Assembly (NCBI RefSeq): GCF_000271305.1
Contig: NZ_AKGD01000003.1
Coordinates: forward strand, 62,001-126,000
From: Hydrocarboniphaga effusa AP103
GTDB taxonomy: Bacteria; Pseudomonadota; Gammaproteobacteria; Nevskiales; Nevskiaceae
Reading direction: 5' to 3'
DNA length: 64,000 nt
Part shown: positions 18,242-27,694 of the stretch, piece after piece
Position numbering within the stretch: position 1 is the first letter of the stretch
Layout of the letters: each line of letters begins with the position of its first letter
The notes under the pieces: generated by a model
The model's database searches: none
The model's input: the letters and a program-made list of their open reading frames with translations, nothing else
Told to the model about the DNA's origin: nothing
Made by a program: the position numbers and the translations under genes

Positions 18242-18261
18242 AATAACCCGATGGTGTTAGT
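18242..18261 (-). promoter_or_regulatory. Shared 20-bp operator copy 2, before the esterase-porin-lipoprotein operon
   Basis: Read on the minus strand it is ACTAACACCATCGGGTTATT, differing from copy 1 at a single base. It is 146 bp upstream of the esterase ATG, in the same orientation relative to its target as copy 1, and lies in the 196-bp gap after the response-regulator gene. Confidence 0.7.
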
Positions 18262-18291
18262 GGCCTGCGCCATCGTCCGCAAAGTCACCGA

Positions 18292-18954
18292 TCACTCAGG
18301 CAGCGTCGCAGCGTCGTCTCCGCCCTCGGCCTGCAGCGCTTTGACGAGCACTGCGGCCTGGGTGCGGCTATGGCATTCGAGCTTACGCAGAATTGCGGTG
18401 ACGTGGACCTTGACGGTGTTCTCGGCGAGTCCGAGTTCGTGCGCGATCTGCTTGTTGAGCAGGCCGTCAGCCATGCACATGAGAACGCGGAACTGCTGGG
18501 GCGTGAGCTGCGCGAGGCGGGCGGCGAGCTGCGCGTCCTCTTCGCTGCGCTCGGCCTTTTGCGCGGGGAACCAGGCGCCGCCGTCCATGACGGCCTGCAC
18601 GGCCTCGCGGATCACCGCGACCGGGGACGATTTGGGCACGAAGCCTGCTGCACCGAACTGCTGCGCGCGCCGGATGGTGCGCGGATGATCGTTGGACGAG
18701 ATGACCACGACCGGCACTTCGGGCCGTTCGCCGCGCAGGAAGACCAGCGAAGAAAAGCCGTTGGCGCCCGGCATGCTGAGGTCGAGCAGCACGAGATCGA
18801 GCGTGTCCTGCTCGCGCACCATCGCTTCGAGCGTGCTGAAGCTCGAGGCTTCCAGCGTACGGCATCCCGGCAGCGAGGCCTGCAGAGCCAGTACGATCGC
18901 ATCGCGGAACAGCGGGTGATCGTCGGCGACGATGATCTGGAGCGCGTCGGGCAT
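18292..18954 (-). CDS. NarL/LuxR-family response regulator (ErdR/AgmR-like)
   Basis: 220 residues: receiver domain with acidic pair Asp11/Asp12, phosphoacceptor Asp58 (LLDLSMPG) and Lys in FVPKSS, a linker, and a C-terminal LuxR helix-turn-helix (about 148-210: [33 protein letters not shown]). It resembles the ErdR/CrbR group that controls acetate, alcohol and organic-acid use in other Gammaproteobacteria (family knowledge). Divergent from dctA, downstream of the hybrid kinase locus; probably binds the repeated 20-bp sites (inference). Confidence 0.88.
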   Translation of the reverse strand: MPDALQIIVADDHPLFRDAIVLALQASLPGCRTLEASSFSTLEAMVREQDTLDLVLLDLSMPGANGFSSLVFLRGERPEVPVVVISSNDHPRTIRRAQQFGAAGFVPKSSPVAVIREAVQAVMDGGAWFPAQKAERSEEDAQLAARLAQLTPQQFRVLMCMADGLLNKQIAHELGLAENTVKVHVTAILRKLECHSRTQAAVLVKALQAEGGDDAATLPE

Positions 18955-19009
18955 GAGCTGCCTGGGGTTTTGAGCGGTCGCCGGAGTTTCTCACGAGCCG
19001 GCCCGCGCG

Positions 19010-19026
19010 TAGTTCCAATTGGTTAT
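19010..19026 (+). promoter_or_regulatory. Weaker operator-like site before dctA
   Basis: TAGTTCCAATTGGTTAT keeps TCCA-N3-GGTTAT of the two 20-bp sites (12 of 17 positions in total), in the same direction, ending 57 bp before the dctA ATG in the 129-bp divergent gap. The CCAATTGG core is itself palindromic. Confidence 0.4.
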
Positions 19027-19083
19027 GGGCAGCGCGCGGGCGGGCTGACAAAGTCGCTTTATCGGAAGAATTCGAGTCGAGAC

Positions 19084-20397
19084 ATGCAAGAGCATTCGAA
19101 GAAGGGGTCGGGGTCGCGGTTCTACCTGCTGGTGCTGGCGGCGATCGTGCTTGGCGCCTGCATCGGCCATTTCGCTCCGGACGTCGGCGTGGCGCTCAAG
19201 CCGCTCGGCGATGGTTTCATCGCGCTCGTCAAGATGCTGATCGCGCCGGTGATCTTTTTGACCGTGGTGCTCGGTATCGCGGGTGTTTCGGACGTGAAGA
19301 AGGTCGGCCGCGTCGGCGCCAAGGCGATCCTCTATTTCGAAGTGGTGTCGACCTTCGCACTCGCCATCGGCCTGCTCGTGGTGAACCTGCTCAAGCCCGG
19401 GGCGGGCTTCAACGCGGACCCGGCGACGCTCGATGCGGGCGCGGTCGCCAAGTATGCGCAGGCGGCGCACGAGCAGGGCACCGTGCAGTTTCTGCTGCAC
19501 ATCATCCCCAAGACCTTCACCGACGCGTTCACGGGCGGGGGCGACCTGCTGCAGGTGCTGCTGCTCGCGGTCATGTTCGGCTTCGCGATGATGGCGATCG
19601 GCGACAAGGCCAAGCCGGTCATGACGTTCTTCGAAGCGGCCTCGCAGATCTTCTTCCGCATGATCGGCATGGTCATGAAGCTAGCCCCGATCGGGGCGGG
19701 CGGCGCGATGGCCTTCACGATCGGCAAGTACGGCATCGACAGCCTCGGCCCGCTCATGAAGCTCATGGGCAGCTTCTACCTGACCTGCGCGCTGTTCGTG
19801 CTGATCGTGCTCGGCACGATCGCCAGGTTCACGGGTTTTTCGATCCTCAAGTTCCTGGCCTACATCCGCGAGGAACTGCTGCTCGTGCTCGGCACCTCGT
19901 CGTCGGAGTCGGCGCTGGTTCCGCTGATGCAGAAGCTCGAACGCCTGGGCTGCTCCAAGGGCGTGGTCGGTCTCGTCGTGCCGAGCGGTTATTCGTTCAA
20001 CCTCGACGGCACCAACATCTACCTGACGATGGCCGCGATCTTCGTCGCCCAGGCGCTCAACGTGGAACTCACGCTGACGCAGGAGATCACCCTGCTCGCG
20101 GTGGCGATGCTGACCTCGAAGGGCGCCTCGGGCGTGACCGGCGCGGGCTTCATCACGCTCGCGGCGACGCTGGCCGTGGTGCCTTCGGTGCCGGTCGCGG
20201 GCCTGGCGCTGATTCTCGGCGTCGATCGCTTCATGAGCGAGGCTCGCGCGATCACCAACATCATCGGCAACGGCGTGGCGACCATCGTCGTCGCCAACTG
20301 GGAAAAGGAGCTCGACAAGGGCGCGCTGCATCGCGAACTCGCGGCCGGCCCGGCGTCGACCGTCGAAACCCTGAACGAGGCGCAGACCTCGGCCTGA
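19084..20397 (+). CDS. dctA: C4-dicarboxylate:cation symporter
   Basis: 437-residue inner-membrane carrier of the DAACS (glutamate/aspartate/dicarboxylate) family that imports succinate, fumarate and malate with protons or sodium. Visible signatures: [17 protein letters not shown], the re-entrant loop serine-rich [14 protein letters not shown], and [17 protein letters not shown], all close to DctA. The open frame continues far upstream, but only the ATG at 19084 gives the family N-terminus. Its promoter region is shared with the response-regulator gene. Confidence 0.93.
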   Translation: MQEHSKKGSGSRFYLLVLAAIVLGACIGHFAPDVGVALKPLGDGFIALVKMLIAPVIFLTVVLGIAGVSDVKKVGRVGAKAILYFEVVSTFALAIGLLVVNLLKPGAGFNADPATLDAGAVAKYAQAAHEQGTVQFLLHIIPKTFTDAFTGGGDLLQVLLLAVMFGFAMMAIGDKAKPVMTFFEAASQIFFRMIGMVMKLAPIGAGGAMAFTIGKYGIDSLGPLMKLMGSFYLTCALFVLIVLGTIARFTGFSILKFLAYIREELLLVLGTSSSESALVPLMQKLERLGCSKGVVGLVVPSGYSFNLDGTNIYLTMAAIFVAQALNVELTLTQEITLLAVAMLTSKGASGVTGAGFITLAATLAVVPSVPVAGLALILGVDRFMSEARAITNIIGNGVATIVVANWEKELDKGALHRELAAGPASTVETLNEAQTSA

Positions 20398-20483
20398 TCC
20401 GGACCCGAAACTGAACGCGATCGGCGAAATATTGCGTAGCGCCGCGCATTGAAAAACCGGCGGTCCGGGCGCATCGTGAGGGG

Positions 20484-22550
20484 ATGAAAGAAGCCCCCAG
20501 AGACGAACTCAAGGACCGCCGGCTCAAGCATCGTCGCGAGGAGATGTTTGGCCTCGCGGCGGACTGGGCACCCGCGGGCGACCAGCCCACCGCCATCGCC
20601 TCGATGGTCGACAACCTCGAAGCCGGCGTCGCCCACCAGACCCTGCTCGGCGTGACCGGCTCGGGCAAGACCTTCAGCATCGCCAACGTGATCTCGAAGG
20701 TGCAGCGTCCGTGCCTGGTCATGGCCCCCAACAAGACGCTCGCGGCGCAGCTCTACGGCGAGTTCAAGGAGTTCTTCCCGAACAACTCGGTCGAGTACTT
20801 CGTCAGCTACTACGACTACTACCAGCCCGAGGCCTACGTGCCGAGCACCGACACCTTCATCGAGAAGGACAGCTCGGTGAACGACCACATCGAGCAGATG
20901 CGGCTGTCGGCGACCAAGGCGCTGATGGAGCGTCGCGATGCGATCATCGTCTGCTCGGTCTCGGCGATCTACGGTCTGGGCGATCCCGAGAGTTATTTCA
21001 AGATGGTGCTGCACCTGGTCAAGGGCGATCGCATCAGCCAGCGCGATCTGATCCGCACGCTCACGACGATGCAGTACACGCGCAACGAAATGTCGCTGGA
21101 CCGCAGTACCTACCGCGTGCGCGGCGATGTCATCGACATCCATCCGGCCGAATCCGACGCCGAGGCCGTGCGCGTGGAGCTGTTCGACGACGAGATCGAG
21201 AGCATCAGCCTGTTCGATCCGCTGACCGGCGAAGTGCGCCAGCGCGTGCCGCGCTACACCATCTACCCGAAGAGCCACTATGTGACCCCACGCGAGCGCG
21301 TGGTCGCGATGTTCGACGACATCAAGAACGAGCTGCGCGACCGCCTCGAATACTTCCGCGCCAACGGCAAGCTGCTCGAAGCGCAGCGGCTCGAGCAGCG
21401 TACGCAGTTCGACCTGGAGATGATCCAGGAACTCGGCTACTGCAACGGCATCGAAAACTACTCGCGCTACCTGTCGGGCCGCGGTATCGGCGAGCCGCCG
21501 CCTTGCCTGTTCGATTACCTGCCGCCCGACGCGGTGGTGGTGCTCGACGAATCGCACGTCACGGTTCCGCAGATCGGCGCGATGTACAAGGGGGACCGGG
21601 CGCGCAAGGAAACGCTGGTCGAATACGGCTTTCGCCTGCCGAGCGCGATGGACAATCGCCCGCTCAAGTTCGAAGAGTGGGAGCGCCTGGTTTCGCAGGT
21701 GATCTACGTCTCGGCAACGCCGGGGCCTTACGAACTCCAGCATTCGGGATCGGCGATCGTCGAGCAGGTGGTGCGGCCGACGGGCCTGGTCGATCCGCCC
21801 GTCGAGATTCGTCCGGCGCGCAGCCAGGTCGATGACGTGCTCGGCGAGATCCGCATCCGCGTCGAGCGCAAGGAGCGCGTGCTGATCACCGTGCTGACCA
21901 AGCGCATGGCCGAGGACCTCACCGACTACCTGCACGAGAACGGCGTGAAGGTGCGCTACATGCATAGCGACGTCGATACCGTGGAACGCGCCGAAATCAT
22001 TCGCGACCTGCGCCTCGGCGTGTTCGATGTGCTCGTCGGCATCAACCTGTTGCGTGAAGGTCTCGATCTGCCCGAAGTCTCGCTGGTCGCCGTGCTCGAT
22101 GCCGACAAGGAAGGCTTCCTGCGCAGCGAGCGCTCGCTGATCCAGACCATCGGCCGCGCCGCGCGCAACCTCAACGGCCGCGCCATTCTGTACGCGGATT
22201 CGATCACCGGTTCGATGCGCAAGGCGCTCGACGAAACCGATCGCCGCCGCACCAAGCAGCAGGAATACAACACCGCGCACGGCATCACCCCCAAGGGTGT
22301 GCAGAAGCGCATCGCCGATGTCATGCGCCTGGGCTACGAGGACGGCGTCGCCGACATCAAGGCGCTCAAGGCGGCCGAGACCAAGAAGGCCTACGAGTCA
22401 CTGGCCTCGCCGGAACTCGTCGGCAAGCGGATCGCCAAGCTCGAAAAGGAGATGAAAGCCGCGGCGACCAATCTCGAGTTCGAGAAGGCCGCCAAGCTGC
22501 GCGACGAAATCCGCAGGCTGCGCGAGGCCGCGCTGGTCAGCCCGATCTAG
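20484..22550 (+). CDS. uvrB: Excinuclease ABC subunit B
   Basis: Nucleotide-excision-repair damage-verification helicase, 688 residues. Walker A GVTGSGKT (56-63), the damage-probing beta-hairpin region [19 protein letters not shown] box ([11 protein letters not shown]), helicase motif [11 protein letters not shown], and a C-terminal UVR motif ([21 protein letters not shown]) for UvrA/UvrC contact. Homologues begin near [15 protein letters not shown] (Met21); the annotated ATG adds 20 charged residues, and neither start has an ideal ribosome site. No LexA-type box was noticed. Confidence 0.97.
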   Translation: MKEAPRDELKDRRLKHRREEMFGLAADWAPAGDQPTAIASMVDNLEAGVAHQTLLGVTGSGKTFSIANVISKVQRPCLVMAPNKTLAAQLYGEFKEFFPNNSVEYFVSYYDYYQPEAYVPSTDTFIEKDSSVNDHIEQMRLSATKALMERRDAIIVCSVSAIYGLGDPESYFKMVLHLVKGDRISQRDLIRTLTTMQYTRNEMSLDRSTYRVRGDVIDIHPAESDAEAVRVELFDDEIESISLFDPLTGEVRQRVPRYTIYPKSHYVTPRERVVAMFDDIKNELRDRLEYFRANGKLLEAQRLEQRTQFDLEMIQELGYCNGIENYSRYLSGRGIGEPPPCLFDYLPPDAVVVLDESHVTVPQIGAMYKGDRARKETLVEYGFRLPSAMDNRPLKFEEWERLVSQVIYVSATPGPYELQHSGSAIVEQVVRPTGLVDPPVEIRPARSQVDDVLGEIRIRVERKERVLITVLTKRMAEDLTDYLHENGVKVRYMHSDVDTVERAEIIRDLRLGVFDVLVGINLLREGLDLPEVSLVAVLDADKEGFLRSERSLIQTIGRAARNLNGRAILYADSITGSMRKALDETDRRRTKQQEYNTAHGITPKGVQKRIADVMRLGYEDGVADIKALKAAETKKAYESLASPELVGKRIAKLEKEMKAAATNLEFEKAAKLRDEIRRLREAALVSPI

Positions 22551-22564
22551 TTGCGAAGCTGCGT

Positions 22565-23464
22565 ATGAAGATCGCCGTGATGGGCGCGGGCGCGGTTGGC
22601 TGCTACTTCGGCGCCCTGCTGGCGCGCGCCGGGCACGAGGTCGTGCTGATCGGACGGCCTGCGCTGGTCGACAAAGTGCGTCGCGACGGCCTGTGGCTGG
22701 AATCGGCCGCTTACACCGGCGCCGTGTCCTTGCAGGCCGACACCGACGCCGCAGCGGTCGGCACAGCGCAGCTCGTGCTGTTCTGCGTGAAATCGGGCGA
22801 CACGCAAAGCGCGGGCGAGGCGATCGCCCCGCATCTTTCAAACGACGCGTTCGTGCTGAGTCTGCAGAACGGCGTCGACAACGCGCAGCGCCTGTCCGCC
22901 GTGCTCGGGCGCGAAGCCGTTGCCGCGGTCGTCTATGTTGCGACCGCGATGGCCGGCGACGCGCATGTCGTGCATCACGGGCGTGGTGAATTGCTGATCG
23001 GCGCGTCCCGGCACAGCGCCGGGATCGCGACGCTGCTCACGCAGGCCGCGATCCCGACGCAGGTTTCCGGGCGCGTCGTCGAAGCACTCTGGAACAAGCT
23101 CGTCGTCAACTGCGCCTGGAATGCCTTGTCCGCGATTTCGCGGCAGCCTTACGGCCGCCTGCTCGAAAGCGAAGGTGTGATACCCCTGATGCGCCAGGTC
23201 TTCGACGAATGTCTCGCGGTCGCGGGCGCCTCGGGCATCCCGCTCGGCGAGCCGCTGTGGAAGGCCGTGCTCGACATCGGCATGAGCATGCCCGGCCAGC
23301 ACTCGTCGACTGCCCAGGATCTCACGCGCGGCAAGCGCAGCGAGATCGATCACTTGAACGGCCACGTCGTGCGCCTCGGCAAAATCCACGGCATCCCCAC
23401 GCCCGTCAACGCCACGCTGCATCGGCTCGTGAAGCTGCTCGAGGAGGAGCGCGACGGGCGCTGA
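22565..23464 (+). CDS. panE: 2-dehydropantoate 2-reductase
   Basis: NADPH-dependent ketopantoate reductase of the pantothenate/CoA pathway, 299 residues. N-terminal dinucleotide site GAGAVGCYFG (7-16), catalytic Lys178 in WNKLVVN, and the C-terminal helical domain with SSTAQDLTRGKRSEID. It starts 14 bp after uvrB, probably on the same transcript. ApbA/PanE paralogues of other specificity exist, but the active-site motifs are complete. Confidence 0.88.
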   Translation: MKIAVMGAGAVGCYFGALLARAGHEVVLIGRPALVDKVRRDGLWLESAAYTGAVSLQADTDAAAVGTAQLVLFCVKSGDTQSAGEAIAPHLSNDAFVLSLQNGVDNAQRLSAVLGREAVAAVVYVATAMAGDAHVVHHGRGELLIGASRHSAGIATLLTQAAIPTQVSGRVVEALWNKLVVNCAWNALSAISRQPYGRLLESEGVIPLMRQVFDECLAVAGASGIPLGEPLWKAVLDIGMSMPGQHSSTAQDLTRGKRSEIDHLNGHVVRLGKIHGIPTPVNATLHRLVKLLEEERDGR

Positions 23465-23473
23465 GAGCGACGC

Positions 23474-24439
23474 TCAATGCGTGCGCGCAGGCTGTTGCGC
23501 GATGCCCGCCAGCCTGCGAGCCGGCAGCGGTCGCGCGCCGAATACCGATGACTGCGGCGCCGGCAGCATCGGATCGCGGCCTTCGGCTTCGCGCGGGGGG
23601 ACGCAGATCAGCAGGCAGGGCGAATCGGCAAGCTTGCTGTTGAACGAAGCCTGCATCAGGCGCTTGCGCATCACCGCGCCGCGATCGACCACCAGGATGC
23701 TCGCCTGCGTGCGTTTGAGCAGTTTCCTGAGCACGCTTTCGGGTTCGCCGGTACCGATATGCAGACGTATCGGCAGCTCGTTCCCGAGCTGCGATGCGAT
23801 GTCGGCGAGGCGCTGGCCCGCCACCGATTCGGACAGCGGACGATCCGAATACAGCGCCTCGATCAGCATGCCCTCGCTGACTTCGGGCAGGGCATGCATC
23901 AGGTGCAGTTCGGCACCGCGGCGCTGTGCGAGCGCGGCGGCTTCGCGCACGTGATCGAGCCGGGTTTCCTGGCCCGAAATCCAGCAGGCGACGTGGCCGC
24001 CGGTGCTCGGCGGCTCCGGAATCCGATCGGTGTGCGGCAAGGTGAGCATCGGCGTGATCACATCGTGCAGCACTTTCGCGCGCAGCGAGGAATGCAGCGG
24101 ACGCGGCAGGCTCGAGCGCGTGCTCGGCGGCATCACCAGCAGCGAATTGGGCTGGCTGCGGCAGTATTCGGCGATGGCTTCGGCCGGCTTGCCGCTGCGC
24201 AACACGCGCTCGCTGTTCGGATAATGCGCGGCTTCGGCGAAGAACGAATCGAGCGAGCGCTTGGCCTGCAAATGCGTTCCGGCCGCGTGCACGTGCAGCA
24301 GCGTGAGCTTGGCCTGCAGCGAGTCGACCCACTGCGCGACGAGCGGAATCGCGGCGTGGCAGGCCTCGGAGAAATTGGTCGCGAAGACGAGCTGGCGCGG
24401 GAAGGGATGCTGATGCAGGGCCGAGTTGAGCGTGGTCAT
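23474..24439 (-). CDS. Tandem universal stress protein
   Basis: 321 residues with two UspA-like domains (about 12-135 and 145-285): QLVFATNFSEACHAAIPL begins the first, VLVVDRGAVMRKR and the end SPCLLICVPP close the second. The Gly-rich ATP loop is not well preserved in either half, so nucleotide binding is doubtful. A basic Pro/Arg tail of about 35 residues follows. An AAGGAG site precedes the ATG. It follows the bestrophin gene by 22 bp on the same strand. Confidence 0.78.
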   Translation of the reverse strand: MTTLNSALHQHPFPRQLVFATNFSEACHAAIPLVAQWVDSLQAKLTLLHVHAAGTHLQAKRSLDSFFAEAAHYPNSERVLRSGKPAEAIAEYCRSQPNSLLVMPPSTRSSLPRPLHSSLRAKVLHDVITPMLTLPHTDRIPEPPSTGGHVACWISGQETRLDHVREAAALAQRRGAELHLMHALPEVSEGMLIEALYSDRPLSESVAGQRLADIASQLGNELPIRLHIGTGEPESVLRKLLKRTQASILVVDRGAVMRKRLMQASFNSKLADSPCLLICVPPREAEGRDPMLPAPQSSVFGARPLPARRLAGIAQQPARTH

Positions 24440-24461
24440 GTCGTTCTCCTTAGCGGGTAGG

Positions 24462-25370
24462 TCAGTAGACGAAACCGTCGATGGCGGTCACTTCGGGCAG
24501 CGCCTGGCGCTGGTTGATCATTTCGCGCAGCGTCAGTTCGATGCCGCGCGAGAGGGCGGTCATGGGGGTGTCGTTGACGGTGTTCTCGAACGGGTCCTCG
24601 ATCGCGCCGCTCGAAGCGTCGAGCGCGATCAGAATGAAGCTGATCAGCGTCGAAGCCACCGGCGTGACCAGGCCCATGCCGGCGACCAGGCCAAGCGGCA
24701 CCAGCCAGCAGAACGCGTCGACGAGCACGCTCGGCAGGAAGCTGAACTGGCGCGGCAGCGGCGTGTTCTTGATGCGCTCGCAGGCGCCCTGGATGTTCGC
24801 GAGCGTGGTCAGGCTGCCGTCGAGCGCGGTCCAGCGCAGGCTGTCGATCATTCCGCGCACGCGCGCTTCCTGCAGCAGCTCGCCGATGCGCAAGGTCAGC
24901 ACGTTCGGAATGTTCTTGTAGAGACGCAGCGCATCGGCGCGCTCGGGACCGAGCAGGCCGTAGAGCTCGGGCAGCGGATTCTGCTTGCGCAGGTGGCAGC
25001 GCAGCGCATGCACGAAGGCCACCTGGTGGATCACGATGTCGTCGCGCAGTTTCTTCTGCTCGCCATCGTGCGGATCGACGTCGAGCGCCGTGAGCGCCTG
25101 GCGGGCGAGGGCGCGCGAGGTGTTCACGAGCGAGCCCCAGAGCTGGCGAGCCTCCCACCAGCGCCCGTAGGCCGCGTTCGCGCGAAACGCCAGGAAGATC
25201 GCGAGCGCCGAGCCGAGCGTGCCGATCGGCAGCGCGTCGAGCGACAGCCATTTCCAGTCCCGGAACACGTAGAGCCCGGCAACCGCGCAATCGAAGGCGA
25301 GCAGCACGAGCAGGCGCTTGTAGGTGCGGGGCCACAGACGTTTCAGCGGGAAGCTGTCACGCAGGATCAT
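24462..25370 (-). CDS. Bestrophin-family anion channel (YneE-type)
   Basis: 302-residue membrane protein of the bacterial bestrophin/UPF0187 family, pentameric ion channels. Family features: N-terminal RDSFPLKRLWPRTYKRLLVLL, FLAFRANAAYGRWWEARQLWG, and C-terminal DPFENTVNDTPMTALSRGIE. ATG at 25370 has TTGGAG 9 bp upstream; an in-frame TTG at 25385 is less likely. Heads a two-gene unit with the tandem universal stress protein. Confidence 0.87.
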   Translation of the reverse strand: MILRDSFPLKRLWPRTYKRLLVLLAFDCAVAGLYVFRDWKWLSLDALPIGTLGSALAIFLAFRANAAYGRWWEARQLWGSLVNTSRALARQALTALDVDPHDGEQKKLRDDIVIHQVAFVHALRCHLRKQNPLPELYGLLGPERADALRLYKNIPNVLTLRIGELLQEARVRGMIDSLRWTALDGSLTTLANIQGACERIKNTPLPRQFSFLPSVLVDAFCWLVPLGLVAGMGLVTPVASTLISFILIALDASSGAIEDPFENTVNDTPMTALSRGIELTLREMINQRQALPEVTAIDGFVY

Positions 25371-25572
25371 CGATCGGAACTCCAAGTCGGTGAGGCATTA
25401 ACCTGGCTCCATTACATCGGTGCGGCGGTGGCTTGTCTGCCTATCGATCCGCCATCGGTCGTCGGCTCGCGGATGGCCGAACGGCTGCGGAAATCTATCT
25501 TTCGATAGCTTGGAAACTCCGCGCCAGAACCGCATGTCACTACCCGAATAACGACGAACAGCGGCGACGCGC

Positions 25573-27012
25573 ATGGAACGATTGAGACTGCCCTTCAGGG
25601 TCAGCGGGCAGGTGGTCAAGCTCAGCAAGCGCACGACGCTGTGGACTTCGGCGACGATGCTGGCCGCGCTGGTGCTCGCCGAATGGCTGTCCAAGCTCAG
25701 CGTGTCGCTCGGGCTGCTCTACATCCTGCCCGTGGTGTTCGCGGCCACCGTGCTGTCGCGCTCGCAGATCCTGCTCGCCGCCATCGCCTGCGCGGGCCTG
25801 CGCGGGCTGTTCGTGACCCACGAGAGCCTGCTGGAGCAGGCGCTGCGCTTTTCGATGGCGACGGTCGCCTATGCCGGCTGTGGCTTGCTGATGGCCGAGA
25901 TCAGTCGCACGCGGCGCGTGGTGCTCGGCCACTACGCGCGCCTGCGCGCGGAGCAATGGCTGCGCCGGCGCGCCGAGCGCCAGCTGCGCCTGCTCGCGGA
26001 GAGCAGCCCGGCCGCGATCCTGACCGTCGGCAACGATGGCCGCATCCTGGCGGCCAACCGCGCGACCCAGGAGATGCTCGACTTGCCCGAGAACGCGACG
26101 CTGATCGGCCTGCCGGTGCGCGAATGCCTGCCGGTGCTCGACGACGCGCTGTCGGCGAGCGCCAACCTCGGCGACATGCGCACCTCCACCTCGACCTGGG
26201 GGCGCCGGCTCGACGGCAGCCCGTTTCCGGCGACCACCTGGTTCTCGGTCTACGCCGATCGCAGCGGACGCAAGCTCGCGGCGATCGTCGTCGACACCTC
26301 GGAAGAAGTTCGCGAGCGCGAGCACGCGCATTTCCAGGATCTGCTCAAGTACAACCGCCTGCTCGCGGGCGCGGTATCACACGAGATCCGCAACCTGTGC
26401 TCGGCCGCGAGCGTGGTGAGCTCGAACCTCGCGCGTCACCCGGCGATGCAGAGCGACCCGGATCTCGCGGCTCTGCGCAGCCTGGTCGCCGCGCTGCTCG
26501 AAATCGCGTCGTTCGACCTGCGCAAGCAGGCCAAGCCGAGCATCAGCGCCACTTCGCTGCAGACGCTCTGCACCGAGCTCGACGTCATCGTCGGCCCCGA
26601 CTGGGCCGACCTCGACGGTGAAGTGATCGCGCAGATCCCGCAGGATTTTCCGCCCGTGCGCTGCGATCGCCACGCCCTGCTGCAGGTGCTGCTGAACCTT
26701 GCGCAGAACGCTTTGCGCGCGGTCTCCGCGCAGCCGCGGCGCCAGCTCACGCTGAGCGCGCGGCTCGAGAGCGGTCGCGCCGTCCTGAGCGTGCGCGATT
26801 CCGGCCCCGGCGTCGCCGAGCCCGAGCATCTGTTCCAGCCGTTCCGCACCGGCGCCGACGGCTCGGGCCTGGGCCTCTACATCTCGCGCGCGCTCATGCA
26901 CAACCAGGATGGCCAGCTGCGCTATGTCGCGGGTGGTCCGGGCGGCTGCTTCGAGCTGCACCTGCCGCTCGCACACGAGCAGGCGATCGAAGCCGAGGCC
27001 GCGAATGGCTGA
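25573..27012 (+). CDS. Membrane PAS histidine kinase
   Basis: 479 residues: three or four hydrophobic segments in the first 115, a PAS domain about 137-250 (SSPAAILTVGNDGRILAANR), dimerisation helix with His270 in AVSHEIRN, N box NLAQNALRAV, and a short ATP lid ending in GSGLGLYISRAL. Its stop overlaps the following regulator gene by 8 bp, making the two a pair. The HEIRN-type H box is unusual for a kinase paired with a NarL-family regulator, which mostly have HisKA_3 partners. The start has no strong ribosome site; Met29 is an alternative. Confidence 0.85.
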   Translation: MERLRLPFRVSGQVVKLSKRTTLWTSATMLAALVLAEWLSKLSVSLGLLYILPVVFAATVLSRSQILLAAIACAGLRGLFVTHESLLEQALRFSMATVAYAGCGLLMAEISRTRRVVLGHYARLRAEQWLRRRAERQLRLLAESSPAAILTVGNDGRILAANRATQEMLDLPENATLIGLPVRECLPVLDDALSASANLGDMRTSTSTWGRRLDGSPFPATTWFSVYADRSGRKLAAIVVDTSEEVREREHAHFQDLLKYNRLLAGAVSHEIRNLCSAASVVSSNLARHPAMQSDPDLAALRSLVAALLEIASFDLRKQAKPSISATSLQTLCTELDVIVGPDWADLDGEVIAQIPQDFPPVRCDRHALLQVLLNLAQNALRAVSAQPRRQLTLSARLESGRAVLSVRDSGPGVAEPEHLFQPFRTGADGSGLGLYISRALMHNQDGQLRYVAGGPGGCFELHLPLAHEQAIEAEAANG

Positions 27013-27646
27013 TTCGATCTTCGATCCGATCCGGCTCTACCTGCTCGACGATCACACGCTGTTCCGCGAAGGCCTGCTGCGCCTGCTCACCGCGGACACG
27101 CGCTTCGTGGTCGTCGGCCAGTCCGGCACGCTCGCGCAGGCGCTCGGCGAGATCGAGACCCTCAGGCCGGACGTGGTGATCCTCGATCACGACCTCGGCG
27201 AGCACACCGCGCTCGATTTCATGCGCGAGCGACCTTCTGCGCGCAAGAGCGCGGTGCTCGTGGTCACGGCCGGCCTGCCCGAGCGCGATGCGCTCGAGTT
27301 GATCCGCCTCGGCGTCTCGGGCATCTGCCGCAAGGAAGTCTCGCCCGACGAGCTCAAGAACAGCATTCACGCGGTCGCGCTCGGACGCGTGCTGATCGAG
27401 CAGCGCTATCTGCAGGCGATCGTGGCCACCAGTTCGCAACCGGATCGCGTGAGCTTCACCGAGCGCGAGCGCGCGGTGCTGCGCGGGCTGCTGCAGGGGC
27501 TTTCGAACAAGCTCATCGCGCGCCAGCTCGGAAGCTCGGAGAGCGCGGTGAAGGCGATCTTCCAGCAGCTCTTCAACAAGCTCGACGTGCGTTCGCGCAG
27601 CCAGCTCGTGCTCGTGGTGATCCAGAGCTATCGCGATCTGCTGTAG
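27005..27646 (+). CDS. NarL-family response regulator
   Basis: 213 residues. Receiver domain with Asp15/Asp16, phosphoacceptor Asp61 (VVILDHDLG) and Lys near 113 (ICRKEVS), then a LuxR-type helix-turn-helix (about 150-205: FTERERAVLRGLLQG, KLIARQLGSSESAVKAIFQ). Translationally coupled to the upstream PAS kinase. Targets unknown; the divergent bestrophin-USP unit across the 202-bp promoter gap is the nearest candidate. Confidence 0.88.
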   Translation: MADSIFDPIRLYLLDDHTLFREGLLRLLTADTRFVVVGQSGTLAQALGEIETLRPDVVILDHDLGEHTALDFMRERPSARKSAVLVVTAGLPERDALELIRLGVSGICRKEVSPDELKNSIHAVALGRVLIEQRYLQAIVATSSQPDRVSFTERERAVLRGLLQGLSNKLIARQLGSSESAVKAIFQQLFNKLDVRSRSQLVLVVIQSYRDLL

Positions 27647-27659
27647 CGATCTGCTGTAG
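27634..27659. repeat. 13-bp tandem duplication at the end of the regulator gene
   Basis: CGATCTGCTGTAG occurs twice in direct succession, followed by a partial third copy (CGATTTGCT). The first copy contains the regulator stop codon, so the duplication is translationally silent. Confidence 0.7.
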
Positions 27660-27694
27660 CGATTTGCTCTTGGATTAACCTTGTCTAGAGCCGC

